Source: Stenopsyche tienmushanensis (lineage: Eukaryota; Arthropoda; Insecta; Trichoptera; Stenopsychidae). From it: a DNA stretch of 64,000 bases. Below the pieces are notes generated by a model. That model was not told the DNA's origin, ran no database searches, and saw nothing but the letters and a program-made list of their open reading frames with translations. Where the stretch lies: the NCBI GenBank assembly GCA_008973525.1, contig WACJ01000041.1, positions 124,001-188,000 on the forward strand. Direction: 5' to 3'. Positions 23,178-34,626 of this stretch are shown here, piece after piece (the first letter of the stretch is position 1; the number at the start of each line of letters is the position of its first letter). Both the position numbers and the translations under genes were made by a program.

Positions 23178-24392
23178 CAGTGGTTCCTAACCTGGGGGGA
23201 ATTACCCCTCAAGGGGTAAAACGGCTTTTCTGCGGGGGTAATGACAATATTCATTTTTAGTATGTAGATATAATAATAAAATGACAGATGAGCGTCATAT
23301 ATCTTGCACTCTCTTCCAAGAAGTCTCTCACTGTGTTCTAATCATTAGATTAGAATCTAATGCCTTTCTAGTAATCCTTCTCGCAAGGAGAGGGGTGAAG
23401 AGACTAGAGATGGAGACGATATAGTTTCAATTTACTCAAGCACTAATTTGCACGTTTCGCATTTGTGACAGTATTTTAAGTGAAATGACTTCTGGAAAAA
23501 AGCGCTTCTATCAAGAAGCATTTTTACAATGGGGTTTCACGAATATTTTTGACAGGAATATGGAAAAGCCTCAGTGTGTTATGTAATAAAGTTCTTGGTC
23601 TCAGAGAACATGAAACCGAGCAAACCTAAAAAAAAAAAGATTTTATAGACGGGAAGAGACGTCTTCCATGGTGAGAATACGTTCTGGATTTCGAGTAGTC
23701 GTGTTACAATGACTTCTCAATTTTTGTTTTATCACTGCATGATACGATTTGGCTGTTAAGAAGCTTCCTTCAGATTTACTAAGCGCGTTGAATGATGTAG
23801 TAAAAATTGTGAAACATTCGTGGCAGCGCTACGAGTTTCATATTATTCAGAGTTTTGTGCGATGAAGTTGGAGCCAAATTTAATGATCTTTTGTACAGAT
23901 AGAAGTACCCAGGTTGTCAAGAGAGAGAATTTTAAACAGGGTTTATGAGCTCTGTGAAGAAATAGGATTGTTTCTCGAAAACCAGAGAACACAAAAAAAT
24001 AAGTTGTACTCAAAAATAAAAGAAAAATCATTCATCAAAATGCTGACGTAGTTTGCTGATTTTTTCAGTTAAATTAACAGTCTGATGACAAGGAAATATG
24101 ATGAATATCTTGACAGCACAGGATAAAGTTGCTAAAGTGAAACTAAACCTAACATTATAAAAAACTTGCAAATGCAAAACAATTTTAACTTTAACACTAA
24201 CCATCATTAAATTAATCAAGAAAGTATGTTAAAATTGTAATTTCCAATCGTTTTGTGCAATTTCATGATAAATAAAGGCTATTTGAATGTATTATATATG
24301 TTATTTTCTTCAACAAAATTTTAAAGGGGGGTAAAATCAGTTTCCCTGATAGGTTATAGGGGTAACGAGACCAAAAAGGTTAGGAAACACTG
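23178..24392 (+). mobile_element. hAT element of the ZBED/Charlie type, 8-bp target duplication
   Basis: The ends are CAGTGGTTCCTAACC (23178) and the complement of CAGTGTTTCCTAACC (to 24392), 14 of 15 bases matching, flanked by an exact TACTAGAT repeat (23170-23177 and 24393-24400). A decayed transposase is readable: YQEAFLQWGFTNIFDRN then MEKPQCV at about 23510-23585, the start of a BED-type zinc finger region. Near 23930-23990, RVYELCEEIGLFLENQR matches the conserved segment after the catalytic aspartate in this hAT group. At 1215 bp it is much shorter than a full copy and has many stops and frameshifts. Confidence 0.9.
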
Positions 24393-24400
24393 TACTAGAT

Positions 24401-25248
24401 AAATAACAATATTTCCATTTCAGAAATATGCGAAGTATGTTCATAGATGTTACCCAATATATGAATATATTGAACAGTTTTTTTCGTAAAGCGAGATTAC
24501 AATCTCCTACATACGCCGAATGGCGAGCCAAGGATTGAGATCAAAATTTTCCTCAAAAGATGTGTTAAGCAATAATTTTACTTTATCATTTCGCTGCTAG
24601 CTTTACATACACGTATACAAATGTCCTATTATACCATCGCTTAGCAAATTTGACATCAAAGGAGCCCATCCGTTCCGGGAATCGCGTTTTAGACCTTACA
24701 TAAATTCAATGAGAACTTATCGCTTCATCTGAGCTTAATTTTGGTGCACAATTTCATGAACACGTTTCGATTCGCATAACGGTGACATTTGAAAGTGGCG
24801 GTTATATGGTGACAAATTGGATCAGTAAGTAGCGTTGTAACATGTTACCGTGTGTTCGCATCCCACCAATATTCTTATGAATGCGTCTTGGCAGCCACCA
24901 TGATAGGCTCCACTTCACACAGCCTCTAAGTGCTCGTATCCAATTTCCAGAGGGTCCCAACCCTTTAGAATGCCGAATTCGAGCCTCCGCCTTGTGTTGG
25001 GCGTGCAGACTTCTGATGTATGCGCGAAATTAAAATCCGGAGCATGTAATGGATTTCGTGGGATACGTGAGATTGTTTACCAACGACGACTGAAATATCT
25101 TTTAATTTTCGTAATACTTAAGTCGAATACATGTGGTGTGCTTGGATTAAATTAAAATGATAATGATAGAAACCACAGGGCATGCGCTGGCTTGACTTCC
25201 TCAGTTATCTGGTTATCTATGAGAGCTTGAATTCTGTTCGTGACTTGT
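24401..25248. other. Non-coding spacer between hAT elements
   Basis: A patch at about 24840-25010 is less A/T-rich, with a short plus-strand frame (24970-25155) that I do not recognise. No repeat ends were seen. Confidence 0.45.
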
Positions 25249-25256
25249 AATTAGAT

Positions 25257-26162
25257 CAGTGATCACTAAACTACGGCCCGCGGGTCGGATCCGGGCCTCC
25301 AAAGACTGTCATCCGGCCCCTGACTTTTACGAGTGTATTTTTCAAGAATAGGATAATAAGTAAAAGTAAAAGAATTAACTCAAAAAGTCAGCAGTTAGTA
25401 GAAAATTATGTTTTTTTTTAAATTTAGAAATTAAAATGCAAGTAAAACTATAGCAAAGAAAGATCACCTTTATTGATGGTGCTTTTACAAAACAACTTCT
25501 TTTCGTCCCTGCTGAAGGATTATGTCCTGAAAAAGTGACGGATTTTATGGCTGAAAGTGTATCTGTATTGACTATAGTTAGAAGAGCTAAAAATATTTAA
25601 GCCAATGCGAAGAAGCAATTCGACAAAATGATTAAATGAAATTCGAATGAAGCTGAGGATGAAGATTTATTATTTCATGCTGAAGTGTGGTTGTTGAGCT
25701 ATGGAAATATATAAAAGCTATTTTTTGAACTTGAAATTGATATATTCATGAATGAAAAATTTAAATCTGTACCAGAAATATCGAGTCTCAAATGATTGTG
25801 GCGTCTCGCTTTCTTAGCTGATATATGTAAAAATGTCAATAAGATATAAAAGAGATTTGATAAACTTTTAAAACATCTCTACTGTGACATGAATTTTAAG
25901 CAAAACTAGAATTATTTTAAAATCATATCATTCAATATAATTTTTCTCCTAATTTTGGTTGAAACAATTTATCTAAAACTACAATGATAAACATTTTCGC
26001 TCTAAAATCTAATTGAAATTTGGATCAATAAGGCTGAAGAAGACTTTCAATTGAAACCAATAGACTTTTCAATAAGTTATATTTTTTTTTAAATAATTAG
26101 ATGTCTACCATATTTAAAAAAAAATCAATCGGCCCGTTTCTCAAAAAGTGTGACTATCCCTG
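25257..26162 (+). mobile_element. hAT element (906 bp), decayed transposase, 8-bp target duplication
   Basis: It starts CAGTGATCACTAAACTACGG and ends in ...GACTATCCCTG, weakly inverted, with flanking AATTAGAT (25249-25256) and AATTAGCT (26163-26170), one mismatch. The broken coding part reads FHAEVWLLSYGNI then FFELEIDIFMNEKF, and later WRLAFLADICKNVNKI. These match the conserved segment HxEVRWLSRGNVLxRFFELR...LAFLxDIxxHLN found in hAT transposases of the GTF2IRD2/ZBED group. It is a different subfamily from the 23178 element. Confidence 0.88.
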
Positions 26163-26170
26163 AATTAGCT

Positions 26171-27045
26171 GATTCCACGTACGAGCTTTATACAACATGT
26201 GTGAAATATCAAGATTTGTGTAATACATTAGAGTAAATCTTATTTTTATAAGAATATTATTAAATAATCTTTCCAAGCAATCAATACAAGTATCTCATTA
26301 AAAAAATACATATTCATAATTTGAAATATCCAAATTTACTAATTGAGAAATTTACTCACATAACTCAATGATTAAACTGATGAATAGGTCAACATAAAAA
26401 TATTGATTCACTTTCATCTGGGTCAAATAAATTTAATATTCCAACGAAATTTCCAATGAGAGCCCCCGTACTCTCTGGGGAATTTTGTAGCCTTTCAGTT
26501 AAAAAGTGTAAAGGGCATTTGGGCTTATTATGAATGAGGTTTTTTTTGCAACCTAATGCAACAGTTGAAACGTTTAAATTGAAGTTGAGATATCATGGTG
26601 CTTGATGGGCATGAATTTTCCAAAATCAAAATCCATTAAGTAAAATAAAACAGATTATCTAATTAATTTAAAGATGTTATACATTTAATATGAGGTATAT
26701 TTCCGGCTAGATTTGTGATGTTCATTGAGGAGTTTTAACACAATTACGGCGGGCGTTTTTTGCGATGCTGCTTTTTTTTAAAATTCTAAAAGTTTTAAAC
26801 AAATCTTAAATTCTTTGTTTGTACTCACCAATATCTGCAGTTTACACCCATAGGCACCAAAATACAAAAAAAATATTTACACTCATAAAATGATGATCTA
26901 AATATTTCACTTATGGGTCTCCCTAATACTTAATTAATTAAATATTTTTATGTTCCCAAAAATCGTCTTATAATACAAATAAAAGTTTAAATTATGATTT
27001 TAAATGACCGAAAGAAACGACTCAATGTGTCCCAACGAAAGTGTG
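26171..27045. other. Non-coding A/T-rich stretch
   Basis: No frame or repeat end was recognised before the TTAA-flanked hairpin. Confidence 0.5.
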
Positions 27046-27049
27046 TTAA

Positions 27050-27130
27050 CGTGTTGGTGGACACGTCTGCATTATACATCATTTTTTGTATAAAAAATCA
27101 CTGCATAATTCAGACGTGTCCGCTAACACA
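27050..27130. mobile_element. Palindromic TTAA-flanked mini-element / hairpin (81 bp)
   Basis: Two arms of about 40 nt are nearly complementary. Arm 1 contains GTGGACACGTCTGCATTATA and arm 2 the complement of GCGGACACGTCTGAATTATG, and they meet at a loop of a few bases in TTTTTTGTATAAAAAA. TTAA stands immediately outside both ends (27046-27049 and 27131-27134), pointing to a piggyBac-type target. Transcribed, it would fold into a stem of the size of a microRNA precursor. The sequence GTGTTAGCGGACAC recurs at 29729-29742. Confidence 0.75.
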
Positions 27131-27134
27131 TTAA

Positions 27135-29521
27135 TTCTAATTTTTAAGAAAATGCTTGTTATTATGAATGAATATTTGTTTATAAAGTGTATTAAATGTA
27201 GGTAGTTGTATTTATTTATGAAAAACTTTACGGGATATAAGATTTACAAAATAAATGCGCATTTGATTCAAATACTTCGAAGGAATGTCGACTTTAGAAT
27301 AACAGAAATCATTTACGTGGATGCCAACCATTCTCAAAAATTCTCGCTCAAATATAAAGTGATAATTGTGCAAAATTGTAAAACGATATTTTCTGTAGGC
27401 ATAAAAAAACTTTATTGCGTCATCCCTTAAAAGCGTGGGTGGTTGAAATCTATATTACGACCGCCCCTTCCGCGGGCGCATTATATTTCCAGTTTGGAAT
27501 ATTGAAGAAAAGCCCGAATTTTTCTCGGGGAAAGCACTTTCCAATATTAATTCATAAATGTGTACCACGCCGCCGGTTTCCGACAATTTACGATCGCCAC
27601 ATTGATAAATGATTAATCACCAACTCCAATTGAATGCCTCCCATATATATTTCTTCATTATAGATTTTCCAAGATGCTTAAGCGTGCGTTTATCTCTAGT
27701 GTAACACAGGCAAACTTTTTTTATTACAGGTTCTTTGATCATCCACACGACCTATCAATCATCATCAAAGTGTGTATTTTTGCGGCCAGACTTCTTCCGC
27801 GAATTTAATGCGCCCTTTAAAGTATGTAGAGATGTTTTGACGCGCTTCAAAAGAAGCTTTGACCTAAATTTGGTTTATTTAATTATGGAACTTTGCCGAG
27901 GAGAGTACGCGATTTGCGAAAAGCAATAGGAAATTATTTTTCATTGGAGTCGTCTTTGATTCGGTCCCCTCTTTCGCGGTATTTAGATTGCGAACCGCAA
28001 ATAGTACTCGGGAGACGTGCAAATGAAATAAATGACCCGGAATCGTATTAGAAAAAAGGCGTAAATAATTTAATTTTCCGACCGAGATAGAAGATCTGCC
28101 ATCTGAAGGGAAATCTTAGGTTTGTTTTGGTCCATTAACTGCGTTGCAAATTAACTTTACCCTTTATTCCCGTACTAATGTGCACCGTAAAGTGGGTGTG
28201 GCATTTAGACTTGTGTAATAAACAGTATTCGTGCACAAACTTCCCTTATTACACAATTTAATTTTGATTGCTGCTAAATTTGATGGCAATCTGTCCCCGT
28301 ATGTAAAATCATACAGTATTTACATACATAAAAAAATGTTGAAACAACATTTATTTTTCATGCTTAATTCTGGAGCCTTTGTAGAAGTCAAAAATAACCA
28401 ACTCAGAAACGGAGAGCTTCGACCTTTTGCATATTAAATCGTGTTTGAACAAAACTTGCTTTTACTGAAGGCTTATCAAAAAGGATCTCCAGAGCAGTTC
28501 GTCACTGTATTAAAATGCAGAGTTAAAATAAACACCTTTTACATTATTAAAATCTTTGGCCATTATTATTTACTTCGGTGTGTATTTTCAACTCCTCCGA
28601 CTAGCTAAACATATTCTATAAATATCGCATAGTTGATCCTTATAAATACTGATCTTCATAATCAATTTGTCATCTGTCATGTCTTATTATCATATCTCTT
28701 TTCATATTGATCATAAAATAGCTCGACTAATCATTAATAATGCTGTGCTTGTATTTCAACTCAAAAATTAGATCTCAACTATAGTGTTTTATAAGTTGTT
28801 TGTAATTGATTATAAAACAATATCAACTATATTTTATGCTAGTCTATAAACAAATAATGCTTAATTATCAATTATTTTAGAAAACGTGGAATTGTATCAT
28901 TCCAAGGGACTCAGTATTATATAGACAAATGAGCAGCACACAAACAATTCACAACAACAATGCTTATTCAAATGTGATTTGTAAACTTTTGTATTTACAT
29001 TAAATGAATTGAACTTTCCCTCTTTGTTTCGACTCTGTCATGCAGGGGTGCTAGCATTGTAGGGGCTAAGACCAGATTTCTGGTTACAACCAAGTTGTGT
29101 GGACACACCGGTAGGATGGGGTAAATGTTTTTAACTTAATTGAGAATCCTAATTGCTCACCCTTCAGACGAGGTGAAAGCTCCGGGGTAAATTGGGCTGT
29201 CGTTTATGCTGGCCAAATGCTCTGGCCGCCCATCTTTGTCGTCGTTTACAGCAGCAGATTATGAGAAAACATTTCGAGCTCAATCTTTGATATTTGAACA
29301 AAGAAAAAAGTCGCGAAGAAGGTAAAGGTGTGCGAGGGCACGTGTTTGAAAATTTCATTTGGGCCCTAATTTATGATTAGCCTAATTTGGAAACCCTTGA
29401 AAGTAGACGTTTACGCTCCGGAAAATATCCCATTTGGAAGTAATAAATATCATTTCTCGACATAAGCAACTTTGACTTGTACGATATTTTATAGAAAAGT
29501 CTAACCAATATTACATATATA
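27135..29521. other. Non-coding stretch
   Basis: Denser patches occur at 27440-27620, 27780-28220 and 29030-29360, with short frames on both strands but no supported exon. They could hold conserved regulatory DNA. No element ends were recognised. Confidence 0.4.
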
Positions 29522-29523
29522 TA

Positions 29524-29700
29524 GGGTGTTTTGCACATGGCCGACAATATTTTTTTGAGGATTAGACTAGTATTTTGCTACGTTTCACATATAGTCCCTA
29601 TATCCTAAGTGTTAGGGTTGTCAAGGTAGAATTTTTATATAAATGTGTTGATCATCATCGATGTTTATGATATGTAAATGACAGACTAATTACTGATGCA
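29524..29700 (+). mobile_element. Solo end of a Tc1/mariner-like element (GGGTGTTTTGCACATGG family)
   Basis: After TA, the sequence GGGTGTTTTGCACATGGCCG is the terminal repeat shared with the element ending at 47932 and the MITE at 58101. Homology to the complement of the 47-kb right end continues inward (TACGTTTCACATATAGTCCC against TACGTTTCACACATAGGTCC) for about 150 bp. No coding part or opposite end is present. Confidence 0.75.
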
Positions 29701-32700
29701 TGTTGATGAGGACAGCATATGAAGATCAGTGTTAGCGGACACTAATTTGCTTAGAATAGTTAGTCTTGTCAAACTGTTGTGTTAGCATCGTATCTACAAT
29801 AATATATAATAATTTGAAATTGACATTTGATCTTAGAATTGACTCCCAAATTCAAACGATCCTAAGATCATTATTATAAAAATGCATCTGTAAAACAGCT
29901 CTATACTAAATTGGTTTGAATATTGCAAATTTTGCATCCATTTCTACAAAATTTAATTTTTGTTTATACTGGCATTAAATTAAAACTTACAAAGCTGTGT
30001 TTTTGTCTATAAGTAGTTTGCGTTAATTATTGTCAAATAAACGTCATCTATTTTCGATACAAAGTGGTTAGAGCTTCGGTAGATGTAATTTGGTAGACAT
30101 TTGAGATTTTAGTTTTTACTTAAGACTTGTGTCACTTTCGATTAATATTTTTATATTAAAAACTATTGTATGCTATAACTTTATAAATTTATCATTGCTC
30201 AAATATATTAAGCTTATTTTAATTTTAATTTTTATCCTCTTGCATTTAATTTCGCCTTATCAAAAATATAAAGAAATGTATGGAATTCATTGTAAGATAC
30301 CTGTGCTATTTTTAGTCCCGATGATTCCTGTAAATTCATAACGATCCCCATCCATTACCTGCGAAAGAAAATAAAATTATTTTTAATATAAATCATATTG
30401 AATTATTTTAATTAATAAAAAGATTAAATGGGGGAATTATTATCAGAGAACCCTTTGCGCTGCGTAACGCGATAATGCGGAATTTGTGGAGCTTTTACAA
30501 ATAATTTCAGCAAGATTCCTCAATAACAGCCTAATTGCCTAACTTTCCTTTTCATAGCCCTCGGCCCTTTACTGATTATTTAATTCATCCTTCAATAAAA
30601 AAATATTTAATTCCCATATATATTTGAGCCTTTTGTTTAACTTTTTAGGCGGAGAAGTATTATAACAAGGGTATTTTATCATTAAAAGAGCTCGCAGTCC
30701 AAAATTTGCGATTGTTAACGTATACTCGAATTCGAGGAGAATTTATTTTCAACCACCCTTATTCGTTAAATATGCAAATATTGCTTTATGTGTAGTTTTC
30801 TTCAAATAATTGCACGAAATTGAGTTCAATTCTATTTAACTTGTCTTTGTAAAATAACGACTTAATTATATATAATATTTTTCCAGCATGCATTGAAGAG
30901 TCATAAATATGATTAATAAGATGTAATAATTTTACATCCCCTTAAAGTCCTTATAGGGAGGACCGATGCTTAAGCCTGATTATGCATGCCCCCTATTTAT
31001 ATCCTATGTCGTATATATATATTTTGCCATTTCATGCCATAACTTCCCAAAATTTACAACTGTCATCTGCATTGTTTCTTACCCTCGGAGACTGTGTCTG
31101 AATTCTGAGGAACGTGATGAGACAAGGCCTTTTGTAGACGAAGATAATAAAACTGTGAATTGAGGCTATAAAATGTCGTCGTTATTCCTACTACGTGCAA
31201 TAATATCCGACTTGGATAAATCTCATTCATCATGAAAAACGGAAACTCAAATGCATTTGAAACGAATAATATATCCTGTTTGTGTGCTTTGGATAACTAA
31301 AGTTTTCCAATGTTAAACATTTGAGTTATTTATTGCAAAGTAATACATTATATCAATATGATCATACTTGCAAATTTATAACGATGTATAAGATAAATTT
31401 ATTATAATTATGCGGCTGGACCAAATATCTCTTTCTATGAAAATACATTATAATGATGATACCATAATAGTGAATGCGATTCAATATCAAAAACTTTTTT
31501 AAAGAAAATCTTGGAAAGGCTCAGATATACTCAGTTTAAGCTAAATTAAACTATAACTCATACTACCAAGATAACAATAAAACTCTTGTATCCCTCAAAA
31601 ATCCCTAACTTTCAATAATCGATTAATATTTAAAAAAAAACATATTTTAGGTAAGATCCACGATGGCCAAACTATGGTTCAAATTTTATATCAAAATATG
31701 TGTATGTCTCTTATATTGGATAAATATGTTCATCGGAGTTTTAATGTGTTTTGATATTTAAAAATACAAATTTATTCACATTAAGTTGTTTAAGGGCTCG
31801 TTTGATATTAACTAGGCCATGTCTTAATAACAACCCTTCCTGGTCGATCCTTCGGCACTTTAAAGACTTCCCTCGTTTCTTTTATTACTTCCACGGAAAA
31901 AAATAGTCTTATCTCGAGGAAGCCCCTCAAGATGGAAGCTAATTAGACCCCTTTACAACGAGATATATTAATAGTTCCATCTTCCGAGGGTGCTCGATGC
32001 CACTTCACCCCGGCCGGGTAATTGTTGTACAAATTGAAAATTTTACGGTGGAACTTTTTATGAAAACCCATTCGAAAGATCCACGTTAGCGTGTAATAAC
32101 ACTTTCACAGTCGTCTGGAAGAGGTTTTTGGAAAGGCCGTGATCAAATAGTAAACATTTTCTTTAACGAAACGAACCGTGCGACAGAAAGGGTTGAAGCG
32201 GAAACTCGCGCGCTGAGGGTTATTTTAATTCCTTGAATGTCGTGCTTAAAAATAATTTCGCAATAAAACTCTGATGAAACTCTTCTGCGAGTGATTATTC
32301 GACTACTAATGGATATTTTTTATCGATTGTCGATTGAACTATCGCAATTTGGCTCAATGTCTACAATTTCTTGGCTGTAAATGATTAGATACATTTCTAT
32401 AATTGGAAATATGCCATAATCAATTATAACCTATACCTAATGTAATACTAAAAGATATCTGAAAGTGCAATATAATATGATATCAATTTATTTTATGTGC
32501 CACCCATTGTGACAAATTAAACAGTCTACTGCTTTGTACTTACAATGGTCATTTCAATATCCATCATAGAATAAACAGTATATTCATCCCATAAATGGTA
32601 CATAAATGTATATTAACAAATAATATCAATAAAATCAACAATAAAGAATATAAAAATATATAGTTTATAGCCCAAATTTTGGTGATTAAATACAAATAAT

Positions 32701-33284
32701 TATTAGCAAATTGCGAAAATTTTACAGAAAATTTTTATCGTGTTTTTCTTAAAGCCATTTTTTTATGCTGATTTTGATGAGTCTACGTACATAATTTCAA
32801 TAGAATTATTTGGTTTGTATAATAACATTAACAAACAACCACAATACAGAACAACAATAAAAGTCTGCATCTAAAATTAATCATTATTTCTTTAGAAATC
32901 TTATAAACAACTTAATATTGGATAAATACTGGCACTAATCGAATTAATACTGACTGAGTTAATTCAGATGTTCGTAAAAGTTTGTATTTTTCAAAAACAA
33001 ATTATAAAGTTCCAAAGGCAATAAACAACAAATAATAAAAATACATATACAAATACAAATACAGACATTCTATTCACTGAACTTATTCTTTCAAATCAAA
33101 CATGATAGTAGGTTTAAGCTAAACATGATCTTCATCATCAGTGATTAACCTCACACTTAGGGACTCTGATTTCTCGATGATTTTCATTTCATTCATGTAA
33201 TTGAAATGAAACAACTAGAAATATGGTTAAACATTTAATGTTTAATTACATTATTTCATATATTTTTTAAAATAACCCTTTAAA
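29701..33284. other. Non-coding stretch, partly motif-dense
   Basis: Mostly A/T-rich without frames. The segment at 31790-32240 is richer and looks like possible conserved non-coding DNA. A lone hAT-like end (GATGGCCAAACTATGG at about 31662) has no partner in reach. Confidence 0.4.
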
Positions 33285-33400
33285 AAACATGGCTAAATGT
33301 TGATATAGTGATTTAAATCATGGACTGTAAAGGTTCAGATTGAAATCCAGATTGTGGAAGCAAATTACCGTACTAACAAATTGTTCATCTCAATCCAGGT
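33285..33400 (+). repeat. tRNA-derived SINE head
   Basis: TAGTGATTTAAATCATGGAC followed by TGTAAAGGTTCAGATTGAAATCC-type sequence resembles the D arm, anticodon arm and B box (GGTTCAGATTGAAATCC) of a tRNA in correct order, but arms are degenerate and no clean cloverleaf forms. A SINE head is the best reading. The tail and target duplication were not identified. Confidence 0.5.
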
Positions 33401-33618
33401 TTACACTGATTTCTTGGATTTGAAAGAGTAAACACTGAGACGATTAATAAAGTAGTGCATGAAAGCCTGCGATTTTATAATTTAATTTGCAAAAATAATT
33501 AAAATATAATTTAAAATAATGATATTATCGCTACTCAATCATAGATTTTCTTTTCTCCTTCGTGAATTATAATTCCTATCTAAATAATTATATCCTTACA
33601 TTACAATGTATGAAAGGC

Positions 33619-33690
33619 AAATGGGAAACCACATGAAAAATCCCTTCTCTAGTGGAGATCGCCTTCGTCCGAGATATGGGATATGGCATA
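33619..33690. repeat. Dispersed repeat copy 2
   Basis: AAATGGGAAACCACATGAAA and the following ATCCCT match 5565-5593 except for a 3-bp indel, and similarity continues weakly to ATGGGATATGG. See the first copy for the comparison. Confidence 0.55.
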
Positions 33691-34116
33691 ATATCTTCAA
33701 TCAAAATCCACATATAAAAAAAATATAAACACATTTCTATTTTAGCTTAAAACAACAAACAACCTATTCAAAATCGTATTCTAAGGAATCTTTCAACCGT
33801 CAAAAAATATAGGTATAGTCAATTGAAATTGCTACCGTCGGATAATGATTTTTTCGAGAAATCTCATATTCAATCTCAAATAATGAAAAACATCGTCCTT
33901 TATATAAATCTTGGGACATGGCCTGATTATTTTATATGTGTATAAAAATATCTCTAGCATCATATTATAAATCTATCAAATTTTCTGTTCTCGCATATTA
34001 TTTCAATGTCTGAAGCTTTGATCTTCGTCGTCGCAAATCTTCATTTTAACAGCATGCATTTTATTAATAATCTTCTTTCATCACAAAGCAAATTCCTATT
34101 CAGCCACGCAAAATAG
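33691..34116. other. Non-coding A/T-rich stretch
   Basis: Nothing was recognised. Confidence 0.5.
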
Positions 34117-34626
34117 ATTCACGCTTACGATGACAAAATATTGTTTTCCAAACAAAATGAGAACTCCTCATACAACAAAGACGTGGGGTTGATAATGAGG
34201 TCGCCACAGTACTTGTCGCCCTTGGCTTCCTCAATTGGTTTTGATCTATTGTCACCGGCTGCTGACTGCCGGGCCAAATGGAAATTATTACTCATCAAAG
34301 AAATATCAATTAAGTGCCAAGAAGGAGAGGAAGAAGACCAAAGTGAAGCAATTTACTCATTTTATAGCCACAACAGCGAACGCTTCCAGACCGACATTTA
34401 TCTATACACAAGCTCCCAGCTCTCCCGCAATAATTATAAGAGATTTTATTGGGACAGCATTTGCATAAAGAGCAAAATTATATCGTGGTCGTTTCTTTTT
34501 GAAGCATCTACTTTGGAAAGGACAAATAAATATGATGAAATAAAGGGGAAAGAAACGGTGAATCAATTTGCTGAATTCAAATTCTTTTCGAAGAGCTTTT
34601 CATTGCCTTCGCAATTTTTAAAGTAG
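34117..34626 (+). other. Long unassigned open frame (about 169 codons)
   Basis: The frame is open from just after TAG 34114-34116 to the stop at 34624-34626, unusually long for DNA this rich in A/T. The first ATG lies well inside (about 34195, MRSPQYLSPLASSIGFDLLS). The conceptual product is polar with an acidic run (CQEGEEEDQSEA) and many Ser/Tyr/Lys residues. It has no signal peptide, no membrane segment and no family I recognise. It could be an exon of a gene extending elsewhere, a decayed element or chance. Confidence 0.25.

Noticed and set aside
31662..31690. Possible hAT end (GATGGCCAAACTATGG)
   Set aside because: No opposite end or 8-bp target duplication could be found nearby.
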